NCBI GenBank assembly: GCA_030646595.1
Contig: JAUSKS010000062.1
Span: 1 to 6,330, forward strand
Source: Gallionellaceae bacterium
Lineage (GTDB): Bacteria; Pseudomonadota; Gammaproteobacteria; Burkholderiales; Gallionellaceae
Direction: 5' to 3'
Length of the DNA: 6,330 nt
Shown: piece after piece, positions 1 through 5,220 of the stretch
Numbering within the stretch: the first letter of the stretch is position 1
Layout: the number at the start of each line of letters is the position of its first letter
Notes under the pieces: model-generated
The model's database searches: none
Told to the model about the DNA's origin: nothing
What the model saw: only the letters and a program-made list of their open reading frames with translations
Program-made: the position numbers and the translations under genes

Positions 1-50
1 TGAGATTGCATCAACGGATCGCGTCCAGAGCCTGACTTTACCCTGTGATA

Positions 51-85
51 GTTGTGCTAAGATACGTACAACATTACAACGGAGC
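51..85 (+). promoter_or_regulatory. Putative promoter and leader of the yefM-yoeB operon
   Basis: An extended -10 element is visible: TG at 55-56, one spacer base, then TAAGAT at 58-63 (4 of 6 consensus bases). The -35 is poor; TTTACC at 37-42 is the best candidate but sits only 15 bases away. Downstream, TACAAC occurs twice, at 67-72 and 75-80, and GTTGT at 51-55 is the inverse of ACAAC at 68-72, so a YefM-type operator could overlap the start site. GGAGC at 81-85 is a plausible but rather distant ribosome binding site for the ATG at 97. YefM antitoxins normally repress their own promoter; that this applies here is inference. Confidence 0.4.
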
Positions 86-96
86 AAACCTGAACC

Positions 97-354
97 ATGG
101 ATGCCTTCACCTATAGCTACACGCGCCAAAACTTTGCTGACGTAATGCGCCAAGTCAATGAAGACCACGTACCTGTGGTGGTCACCAGTCAGCGTGGAAA
201 ACCCGTTGTCATCATGTCTCTGGACGATTTTCACGCGCTGGAGGAAACAGCCTATCTGCTACGCAATCCAAAAGGCGCAAAACGTCTGATGGAGGCGGTT
301 GAGCAACTGCGCAACGGCAATGGCGAGATCAAGAAGCTGGTACCGGATGATTAA
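97..354 (+). CDS. yefM: YefM-type antitoxin (Phd/YefM family)
   Basis: This 85-residue protein is the antitoxin of a type II TA pair. It should bind and neutralise the YoeB RNase encoded directly downstream and, with it, repress the operon. The N-terminal Phd/YefM fold is clear: YTRQNFADVMRQVNED (about residues 8-23) matches the family helix, followed by the strand-turn-strand PVVVTSQRGKPVVIMSLDDF (26-45), which carries the RGKPVVIMS signature. A helix with ETAYLLRNPKGAKRLMEAV (50-68) then leads into the short acidic tail that normally wraps the toxin. Length matches the usual 80-90 residues. The start at 97 is the only Met that keeps the complete N-terminal DNA-binding part. The stop codon overlaps the start of yoeB, implying translational coupling. 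The presence of the matching toxin makes the identification secure. Confidence 0.95.
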   Translation: MDAFTYSYTRQNFADVMRQVNEDHVPVVVTSQRGKPVVIMSLDDFHALEETAYLLRNPKGAKRLMEAVEQLRNGNGEIKKLVPDD

Positions 355-598
355 ATTTGCGTCCAAGGGATGGGAAGATTATCTCTATTGGCAAAATTCC
401 GACCGGGCCATCCTTAAACGCATTAACCAACTTATACGCGACATTGAGCGCGATCCATTTTCCGGCATAGGCAAACCCGAACCGCTCAAACATCAACTAT
501 CCGGCTTCTGGTCGCGCCGCATTGATGACAAACACCGGCTGGTATACGCCGTAGAAAATAACACCATCCTGATTGCGCAATGCCGTGACCATTATTGA
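347..598 (+). CDS. yoeB: YoeB-type toxin, ribosome-dependent mRNA endonuclease
   Basis: This 83-residue toxin is the partner of the upstream YefM. YoeB binds the ribosomal A site and cleaves mRNA when free of antitoxin. I start it at ATG 347, which overlaps the yefM stop by 8 bases (ATGATTAA), rather than at an upstream in-frame Met at 299 that would add 16 residues unlike the family. From 347 the protein begins MIKFASKGWEDYLYWQ, as YoeB proteins do. Family hallmarks are intact: KPEPLKH (43-49), LSGFWSRRI (51-59), HRLVYAV (63-69) and the C-terminal CRDHY. By alignment with E. coli YoeB, the catalytic residues correspond to Glu45, Arg64, His82 and Tyr83, all present. The toxin therefore looks functional. 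Confidence 0.95.
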   Translation: MIKFASKGWEDYLYWQNSDRAILKRINQLIRDIERDPFSGIGKPEPLKHQLSGFWSRRIDDKHRLVYAVENNTILIAQCRDHY

Positions 599-743
599 CT
601 GATGCTGCGAGTACTTTGGACTGACGGCGGTCACGTCGTTCATAGGCTCTAAAACAAGGTTACAATAGCGCGCAACGGGATGGCTGGTTTTTTTGACCCA
701 CCCCAACTACATGGCTGAGGTCATTTAACTTGACGGGAGAGTT
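599..743 (+). promoter_or_regulatory. Intergenic region with putative promoter for the lipoprotein gene
   Basis: The gap between yoeB and the lipoprotein gene has no convincing gene. A promoter-like pair is visible: TTCATA at 639-644 (4 of 6) and TACAAT at 661-666 (5 of 6), 16 bases apart, which would give a leader of about 70 bases. GGGAGAG at 735-741 is a good Shine-Dalgarno sequence for the GTG codons at 744 and 747. No hairpin with a T run that would terminate the TA operon is visible; the T run at 689-695 lacks a stable stem in front of it. Confidence 0.4.
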
Positions 744-2660
744 GTGGTGGAAAAAAACATTTATGCTAAATTTCTTTCGCTAAGATTGCTTTCCCGGTTT
801 TTGTCTTGGCGTTTCCCATTGATCGTTCTGGCCGCAATTGTTCTGGGCAGTTGTAGCGGTGGTGGCGGAGGCGGGGGTAGTCAAACATCTTCCACACCTA
901 CAAATTCTGTCACCGCAGTTGTTAATCAGGGCGGAGGAGCGGTCACGTTGACAGACGGGACGACTGTGACGTTTGACGCAGGTATGATTAAAGACGGAAC
1001 GAGCGTAACTGTTAGTTCGACAGCGCCAGCCGCTGATCCAACTCAGGAGGTACAGCCCCTATCGTCAACAGTTGTAATAGATGTGCCACCAGATTCCCTG
1101 CTTGCTTCTGTACCTGCTGATTCAGTAATAACCATTGAATTTCCATTAATGGGTAACACGACTCAAAACTCGGTGGCTGGCTTTTCTAAAGCTACTGCTG
1201 CTGGCATTCTTAGTGGTGCCGCGACTAAAATTATTCAGGTGGTTACCAAAAATATTAATGGGAAAACCTTAACTTACTATGGTCAGTTGGTTGGGATATC
1301 GTTAGGCAAAGCTACCGTCTCCATCGGAAGCAAAATAACTTGGGCAGGCAGCAGCATTGCTAATATCACCATACAGGCCATGGATGCCATCCAATGCACA
1401 CAGCAAAGCACAAGCCTCTACCAAGTAGATTTTTCCACCAACGGCGAACCTAATTTTAGTACCAACATTCTACGTAATGGAAAACCTCCTTTGATACTGG
1501 TACATGGCTGGCAGGAGTGGAGAGTTATCTTATCAGCAGTACCCGGTACAGCAACCCTCAATTTGAATTGCAGCGAACCATACAAAAGCACATGGCAAAC
1601 ATTCCTGCAAGAATTCTCTCTTGATCCAGCCATTTCGGACAAATTTCAAGTATTCAGCCTAGCGTATAACACAAGTTTTCCAATTTTTGGGAATGCCGGT
1701 TTTGGGAATGCCGAAAGCAGTGACATTGATTTCGCAAATGTCATTCGAGAGCGGTTCGGACAGGAAGCGGTGTATGTTGTCGCCCATTCGTCAGGTGGCC
1801 TTGTGGCAAGGTCTGCACTCGTTACTCATGGAGCTAACATTAAAGGGCTTGTTACACTGGCTACCCCTCATCATGGCTCTCCGCTAGCCAGTCAAGAGGG
1901 TGACGCCTTGTTCTCGCTCGGGAACACTCCGCTACATCTCTTAATTGATTATGTTATCGGGGGACAGGGTGTGTGGGACATTGCATGGGATAATTTCGAT
2001 GGCCTTCTTCAGCCACCTTACCGTGGTAGAGACAATCAGGAAGGAAACAATTTTTTGCGTGACCTTAACACACAGGATAGTTATCTTGAAAGATATGTAG
2101 TGTTTGCAGGTGCCAATAACGAGATGCTTGGTACAGATATTGGAGAGAAAATTAAAGAAGATTTGGGTTACGACAATGATATAGTCGTACCTGTGACGAG
2201 TGCGCTTCTATACACCAGCAGCAATACTCCAGATTCGCGCCTGAAGCTACAGAAACGTTTCGACAATCTCTCACATCACAGCATCAAAAATGATGTTGTA
2301 GTTTTGTCGGAGACGCGGGCTGCTCTGTTAGATTTTTTGAATGACACCACTTTACCTTCTATTCCAGCCGGTCTTACAGTCACCGCCCTCTCTTCCAGTC
2401 AGATAAACCTGTCGTGGAATACCTCTACGGATGATGTGGGAGTGGCAGGATACAAAATTTACAGGGGTGGGAGTTTCATCACTAGCCAGACTGCCCTTTC
2501 CTACAACAACACTGGTCTCAGTGCATCTACTCAATATTGCTACACTATCTCCGCCTATGATATTGCTACACTATCTCCGCCTATGATGCGGTCGGAAACG
2601 AATCACCGCAAAGCGGCCAGCAATGCGCTACCACGCCAGCAGCCAATTCGACCGACATGA
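744..2660 (+). CDS. Secreted lipoprotein with lipase-like alpha/beta-hydrolase domain (N-terminal part of a frameshifted gene)
   Basis: The product is probably a membrane-anchored or cell-surface esterase/lipase. A hydrophobic segment (about 24-36) ends in the lipobox LGSC with Cys37, followed by seven glycines (39-45), a common lipoprotein linker. Residues about 55-240 are beta-rich (GGGAVTLTDGTTVTF...), vaguely ZU5- or Ig-like. The hydrolase domain follows: ILVHGW (His254-Gly255, oxyanion region), the nucleophile elbow AHSSGG with Ser349, LATPHHGSP (372-380, typical of lipases), a candidate acid around Asp477/Asp479 (DNDIVVP) and a candidate His511/His512 (LSHHS). The elbow has Ala in the first position of GxSxG. 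An FN3 domain starts near 538 (PAGLTVTALSSSQINLSW), but a 26-bp tandem duplication at 2535-2586 throws it out of frame after YCYTISAYD (598-606), leaving about 32 aberrant residues before the stop. GTG 747 is as likely as GTG 744 because its spacing to GGGAGAG is better. The substrate cannot be told. Confidence 0.85.
   Translation: MVEKNIYAKFLSLRLLSRFLSWRFPLIVLAAIVLGSCSGGGGGGGSQTSSTPTNSVTAVVNQGGGAVTLTDGTTVTFDAGMIKDGTSVTVSSTAPAADPTQEVQPLSSTVVIDVPPDSLLASVPADSVITIEFPLMGNTTQNSVAGFSKATAAGILSGAATKIIQVVTKNINGKTLTYYGQLVGISLGKATVSIGSKITWAGSSIANITIQAMDAIQCTQQSTSLYQVDFSTNGEPNFSTNILRNGKPPLILVHGWQEWRVILSAVPGTATLNLNCSEPYKSTWQTFLQEFSLDPAISDKFQVFSLAYNTSFPIFGNAGFGNAESSDIDFANVIRERFGQEAVYVVAHSSGGLVARSALVTHGANIKGLVTLATPHHGSPLASQEGDALFSLGNTPLHLLIDYVIGGQGVWDIAWDNFDGLLQPPYRGRDNQEGNNFLRDLNTQDSYLERYVVFAGANNEMLGTDIGEKIKEDLGYDNDIVVPVTSALLYTSSNTPDSRLKLQKRFDNLSHHSIKNDVVVLSETRAALLDFLNDTTLPSIPAGLTVTALSSSQINLSWNTSTDDVGVAGYKIYRGGSFITSQTALSYNNTGLSASTQYCYTISAYDIATLSPPMMRSETNHRKAASNALPRQQPIRPT
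1685..1714 (+). repeat. 15-bp in-frame tandem duplication in the hydrolase domain
   Basis: The 14-base string TTTTGGGAATGCCG occurs at 1685-1698 and again at 1700-1713, a period of 15 bases. It encodes Phe-Gly-Asn-Ala-Gly followed by Phe-Gly-Asn-Ala-Glu (residues 315-324), shortly before the nucleophile-elbow region. Being a multiple of three, it keeps the frame. It may be a slippage product or a short structural repeat. Confidence 0.8.
2535..2586 (+). repeat. Perfect 26-bp tandem duplication that breaks the lipoprotein gene
   Basis: The 26 bases at 2535-2560, beginning TATTGCTACACTATC, are repeated without change at 2561-2586. Because 26 is not a multiple of three, the downstream frame shifts. 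Removing either copy gives the FN3 sequence YCYTISAYDAVGNESPQSG, a typical end of such a domain, and joins the reading frame from 744 with the one that ends at 3658. Confidence 0.97.
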
Positions 2661-3658
2661 CTCTCCCGCAAATAGCAGTTACTGCCCCTGCGGCAAGCGG
2701 CTCGACCCTTTATGTCAATAGCAGCCCTTTGAATATCGGCGGCACAGCTTCGGACAATGTCGGAGTAACGCAAGTAACCTGGGTAAATGACGCTGGTGGC
2801 AGCGGGAATGCAAGCGGAACGACATCGTGGTCAGCGAGTGTGCCGCTGCAAAGCGGATGGAACACAATTACGGTCAAAGCAGCTGATGCGGCAGGCAATA
2901 CAAACCTTGCCAATTTGATTGTCAATTATAGCGCCACAACGACAGACAGCACCCCGCCTACAGTTGGCGCATTTAGTGTAAACCCCTCCACAAATACGTT
3001 GGGTCAATCCTTTACCATCAGCTACACAGTTTCTGATAGCGGAGGATCAGGACTTAAACAGATAGGTTTATGGCGCGCTAATGTCAACGGCGCATCTAAT
3101 GATTCCAGTTGGGCTCAAATTGGCAACGCGGCTCCCCTGTCCGGTAATGGCCCCTACAGTGGCACCTTTACTGATACGCCACCTGCGGTTGGTAATTATT
3201 GGTATGGTATTCACGTCATTGATAATGCCAACCCCACCGCAGTAGTACATGAACCAACACCGCTGCCTGTTACGGTCACTGCGACAAATTCCTGTACTGA
3301 AGCAGAATCAAATGATTCTTCTTACTATGCGAATCCGCTAACACTAAACGTGGGTTGTACAGGAAAGATTTCTACCAGCACCGACAAGGATTGGTTCGAT
3401 ATTTATGTTAATAGTGGAACGACCATAACCTTCAATTTACAAGTGCCTGCTGGCCTCGATTATGATATGGCGTTATATGGCCCGACTAATACCAATTCAT
3501 CACAACATTGGCTGAAAGATGGTAACCTTTATGGGGCTGGGCAGCCGGAAACCATTACATATACGACCACGGCTACGGGATATTTTGCTATACAGATTTA
3601 TGGATATGCCGGGGCATCTTCCTCAAGTAGTACTTATACCGTTACAGGAACCAAGTAA
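2657..3658 (+). CDS. C-terminal part of the split lipoprotein: Ig-like domains and PPC domain
   Basis: The 333 residues read from ATG 2657 are the displaced C-terminal third of the gene starting at 744, not an independent gene. There is no Shine-Dalgarno sequence, no signal peptide, and the frame is open upstream as far as the duplication. Domains: a bacterial Ig-like unit (about 3-91: ITVTAP-like start, GGTASDNVGVTQVTW, WNTITVKAADAAGN), a second Ig-like unit (about 97-207: PPTVGAFSVNPS, FTISYTVSDSGGSGL) and a C-terminal PPC (bacterial pre-peptidase C-terminal) domain (about 213-333: CTEAESNDS, GCTGKI, DKDWFDIYV, LDYDMALYG, GYFAIQIYGYAG). Such tails usually aid secretion, surface attachment or substrate binding. 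ATG 2657 overlaps the stop of the upstream frame as ATGA, so reinitiation is conceivable, but the product would lack an export signal. In the restored protein this part would cover about residues 630-962. Confidence 0.8.
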   Translation: MTLPQIAVTAPAASGSTLYVNSSPLNIGGTASDNVGVTQVTWVNDAGGSGNASGTTSWSASVPLQSGWNTITVKAADAAGNTNLANLIVNYSATTTDSTPPTVGAFSVNPSTNTLGQSFTISYTVSDSGGSGLKQIGLWRANVNGASNDSSWAQIGNAAPLSGNGPYSGTFTDTPPAVGNYWYGIHVIDNANPTAVVHEPTPLPVTVTATNSCTEAESNDSSYYANPLTLNVGCTGKISTSTDKDWFDIYVNSGTTITFNLQVPAGLDYDMALYGPTNTNSSQHWLKDGNLYGAGQPETITYTTTATGYFAIQIYGYAGASSSSSTYTVTGTK

Positions 3659-3884
3659 GAGAAATTACGCCTGGGCAATTTGCAGCCAAACGACGAAGGC
3701 GAAACCTTGAAGCTAAGCAGCGTCCCGCCGCTTGTCATGAAGATATTCCTCGATAGATGCGGCAAGAAACGCACCGCATCATTCGCGCGATACGCGGACT
3801 GCCTGAACGATGCGGTTCAAGTATCATCCCATATTGCTGTCATGTGCCTCTGTCGTGTGTATTGCTCACTAACAGCTTCGCATG
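3659..3884. other. Non-coding stretch with short inverted repeats, no gene recognised
   Basis: No gene can be supported between the end of the PPC domain and the promoter of the next antitoxin. GATGCGG (3756-3762) and CCGCATC (3774-3780) form a perfect 7-bp stem with an 11-base loop, and GATGCGG recurs at 3809-3815. There is no T run, so an intrinsic terminator is not supported. The + strand frame from 3680 has no ribosome binding site and no recognisable domain. On the reverse strand, short open stretches separated by a TGA (3781-3779) and a TAG (3715-3713) could be a decayed gene of unknown origin. Confidence 0.4.
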
Positions 3885-3890
3885 TATGAT
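3862..3890 (+). promoter_or_regulatory. Putative sigma-70 promoter of the Phd/ParE-type TA operon
   Basis: TTGCTC at 3862-3867 and TATGAT at 3885-3890 (5 of 6 for the -10) are exactly 17 bases apart. Transcription would begin near 3896, inside the palindrome at 3892-3917, so binding there would block initiation. Confidence 0.5.
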
Positions 3891-3891
3891 G

Positions 3892-3917
3892 TACAGTATA
3901 TTGCACAATATATTGTA
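3892..3917 (+). promoter_or_regulatory. Palindromic operator in front of the Phd-family antitoxin
   Basis: TACAGTATATTG (3892-3903) and CAATATATTGTA (3906-3917) are inverted copies with one mismatch in 12 bases and a 2-base CA spacer. The site overlaps the predicted transcription start and lies 20 bases before the antitoxin ATG. Phd/YefM antitoxins typically autoregulate through such palindromes, so this is the likely binding site of the antitoxin or toxin-antitoxin complex. Confidence 0.7.
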
Positions 3918-3937
3918 ATAAACACAGGAGAGACATC

Positions 3938-4228
3938 ATGGGAATTTCTGTACGTGACGTGGTGGCATTTTCTCAGGCGCGCGCCAATCTTTCTGAGTTG
4001 GCTGAACAGGTCAAGGCCGGGGCGGAGAAGATCATTACCAAGAACGGCGAAAGTTATGTCGCGCTCATTGACGCTGATCGGCTTGATTATTACCATCGCT
4101 TGGAGCGTGAACGTATTCATCTGCTGTTAATTGATGAAGTCCGCACGGGATTGGACGACGTGGCGATGGGCCGGGTGAAAAATGCGCGCCAAGCCATTCA
4201 GAAGCTTAAAAATAGGCGGGCAATCTAA
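3938..4228 (+). CDS. Phd/YefM-family antitoxin
   Basis: This 96-residue protein looks like the antitoxin of a second TA pair, partner of the ParE/RelE-like toxin at 4354. The N-terminal Phd fold is visible: SVRDVVAFSQARANLSELAEQVKAGAEK (about 4-31), then the paired strands IITKNGESYVALIDADRLDYY (32-52), with KNGES in place of the usual RGKP turn. A charged helical C-terminus (54-94, rich in Arg, Glu and Lys) should hold the toxin-binding segment. AGGAGAG at 3926-3932, five bases before ATG 3938, is a strong Shine-Dalgarno sequence and fixes the start. The promoter and operator directly upstream suggest autoregulation. It differs clearly from the YefM at 97, so the two modules are not recent duplicates of each other. 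Confidence 0.88.
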   Translation: MGISVRDVVAFSQARANLSELAEQVKAGAEKIITKNGESYVALIDADRLDYYHRLERERIHLLLIDEVRTGLDDVAMGRVKNARQAIQKLKNRRAI

Positions 4229-4270
4229 CGGGCATGGCGATGAGGCTACCCTCGATAATAAAGCTCGCTG

Positions 4271-4312
4271 TCCGTCCCCCACCCCAGCCCTCCCCCAGAG
4301 GGAGAGGGGGCG
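4271..4312. repeat. REP-like GC-rich intergenic hairpin between antitoxin and toxin
   Basis: CCCTCCCCC (4288-4296) and GGGAGAGGG (4300-4308) are inverted with one mismatch and a 3-base AGA loop, preceded by CCCCCACCCCAG. This CCCTC...GAGGG form, whose mistaken translation reads PTPALPQRERG, is from memory a widespread intergenic repeat in proteobacterial genomes. It lies in the gap between the antitoxin stop (4228) and the toxin start (4354), a place where TA genes usually abut. As RNA it would form a stable hairpin that could dampen toxin expression relative to antitoxin; that is inference. Confidence 0.7.
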
Positions 4313-4353
4313 AACGGATCGCTACGCGAGATTCACTTTAATCATAGGCAGTC

Positions 4354-4731
4354 GTGGCAAGGAAAATTACTGTCAAACTGACCGCCAACTTCGAGCGCAA
4401 TCTCGAAGCGATTGAGTCGTTTCTGGTCGAGGCGAATGCTCCCCAAGTTTATGACCATCTGCTAGATGATCTGGCCGATACGTTGATCCCTAACCTTGAA
4501 TATTTCCCTGCGATGGGTCGGCCCTTTCTTGAGCGACCTGTGTGTTCTGTGGAAGTGGCTAATGCGCTTGCGCAGTTAAAGAAAAAATTGCGTGGCAGTG
4601 AACTGCGCGAATACCTTTTCCTTGATTATCTGGTGCTGTATGCAAAGTTTGGCGAATTTATTTATTTGCTGTCAGTAAAACATCACCGTCAACTCTCGTT
4701 CGATTTTCAATCTCTCTGGCCGGAAAATTGA
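4354..4731 (+). CDS. ParE/RelE-family toxin
   Basis: This 125-residue protein is probably the toxin of the second TA pair. ParE members poison DNA gyrase and RelE members cleave mRNA; the sequence alone does not decide which applies. Family features: an N-terminal strand and helix (KITVKLTANFERNLEAIESFL, about 4-24), a second helix with YDHLLDDLADTLIPNLEYFP (33-52), the MGRPFL motif (54-59) typical of ParE-like proteins, then ELREYLFLDYLVLYA (83-97) and IYLLSVKHHRQLSFDF (103-118), the central and last strands. It is somewhat longer than the usual 90-110 residues, with an insert around 60-82. The start is GTG 4354, as an in-frame TAG lies at 4345-4347 and no early Met follows. The Shine-Dalgarno is weak (AGG at 4346-4348). 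It is set apart from its antitoxin by 125 bases carrying a hairpin repeat. Confidence 0.82.
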   Translation: MARKITVKLTANFERNLEAIESFLVEANAPQVYDHLLDDLADTLIPNLEYFPAMGRPFLERPVCSVEVANALAQLKKKLRGSELREYLFLDYLVLYAKFGEFIYLLSVKHHRQLSFDFQSLWPEN

Positions 4732-4880
4732 TGTCGCTCTGTTTGGATATTAAAAAAATTAAAAACATCAAAGGTGATCTGAAAAATTAGCACAGCATTC
4801 GCATCAACGACCAGTGGCGCGTGTGCTTTGTATGGCGTGAGGATGGCGCGCATCACGTCGAAATTGTGGACTATCATTAG
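4731..4880 (+). pseudogene. higB: Truncated higB toxin remnant with in-frame amber codon
   Basis: In the frame of ATG 4731 the DNA reads ...IKNIKGDLKN, a TAG stop (4788-4790), then HSIRINDQWRVCFVWREDGAHHVEIVDYH and a TAG at 4878-4880. The part from about 4761 matches the C-terminal half of HigB (RelE-like) toxins, which typically read LKGDR.GQ.SIRINDQWRICF...DVEIVDYH. The N-terminal 45-50 residues are missing; the 10 or so residues before the homology (MSLCLDIKKI) do not look like HigB. The amber codon falls where many HigB proteins have Gln, so a single CAG-to-TAG change is a likely cause. ATG 4731 overlaps the TGA of the ParE-like toxin (TGATG), so the break may have arisen by a deletion that joined the two genes. 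The remnant ends 9 bases before higA, the usual higB-higA arrangement. No functional toxin is expected. Confidence 0.85.
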
Positions 4881-4889
4881 GAGCTGATT

Positions 4890-5195
4890 ATGACTAAATT
4901 GCTTGACGAAATTCACCCCGGCGAAATCCTGCAAGAGGATTTTATGAAGCCCATGGGGATTAACGCGCGCAAGCTTGCAGCCGACATTGACGTGTCGCCA
5001 AGTCGCATTAGTGAGCTGGTGCATGGTCAGCGCCCGATCACTGCCGATACGGCACTGCGCTTGGGTTTGTACTTCGCCATGGAGCCGCGCTTCTGGATGA
5101 ATCTGCAAGCCGAATACGATATGCGGATAGCTACGCGCAATCTGCAAGAAAAGATTGCGCGCCGTATCCGGGTTTTTCACCAAGCTGCAGCTTGA
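4890..5195 (+). CDS. higA: HigA-type antitoxin, XRE-family DNA-binding protein
   Basis: This 101-residue protein is an intact HigA antitoxin whose toxin gene is broken. It opens with the family motif HPGEILQEDFMKPMGIN (9-25), then a helix-turn-helix ARKLAADIDVSPSRISELVHG (about 26-46), followed by QRPITADTALRLGLYFAMEPRFWMNLQAEYDM (47-78), which is diagnostic of the HigA/VapI group. Length is normal. AGGAGC at 4879-4884 overlaps the stop of the higB remnant and sits well for ATG 4890. HigA normally neutralises HigB and represses the operon promoter; with HigB truncated it may persist as a stand-alone repressor or a protective antitoxin against related toxins, which is inference. No dedicated promoter is clear; read-through from the Phd/ParE operon is likely. 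Confidence 0.93.
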   Translation: MTKLLDEIHPGEILQEDFMKPMGINARKLAADIDVSPSRISELVHGQRPITADTALRLGLYFAMEPRFWMNLQAEYDMRIATRNLQEKIARRIRVFHQAAA

Positions 5196-5220
5196 GAGCA
5201 AACCCAGCAACTCTGTAAAC

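Noticed and set aside
299..346. Longer yoeB start at ATG 299
   Set aside because: It would add 16 residues inside yefM that do not resemble YoeB; ATG 347 gives the canonical YoeB N-terminus and the usual short overlap.
675..710. Intrinsic terminator around the T run at 689-695
   Set aside because: The flanking sequence does not form a stable GC-rich stem directly before the T run.
2657..2660. ATGA overlap as a designed translational coupling between two lipoprotein subunits
   Set aside because: The ATG is an internal Met codon once the 26-bp duplication is removed; the overlap is a by-product of the frameshift, and there is no Shine-Dalgarno sequence.
3680..3889. Possible 69-residue protein after the lipoprotein gene
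   Set aside because: It has no ribosome binding site and no recognisable domain, and it runs through the promoter of the next antitoxin.
3882..4130. Alternative frames over the Phd-family antitoxin on both strands
   Set aside because: The frame from 3938 has a strong Shine-Dalgarno and a Phd fold; the others have neither.
599..4353. Chromosomal integron cassette array, suggested by several same-strand TA modules
   Set aside because: I looked for attC-type GTTRRRY/RYYYAAC pairs in the intergenic gaps and found no convincing site; the large lipoprotein gene is also an atypical cassette.
4182..4415. Small protein containing PTPALPQRERG
   Set aside because: This peptide is the well-known false translation of a CCCTC..GAGGG intergenic repeat.
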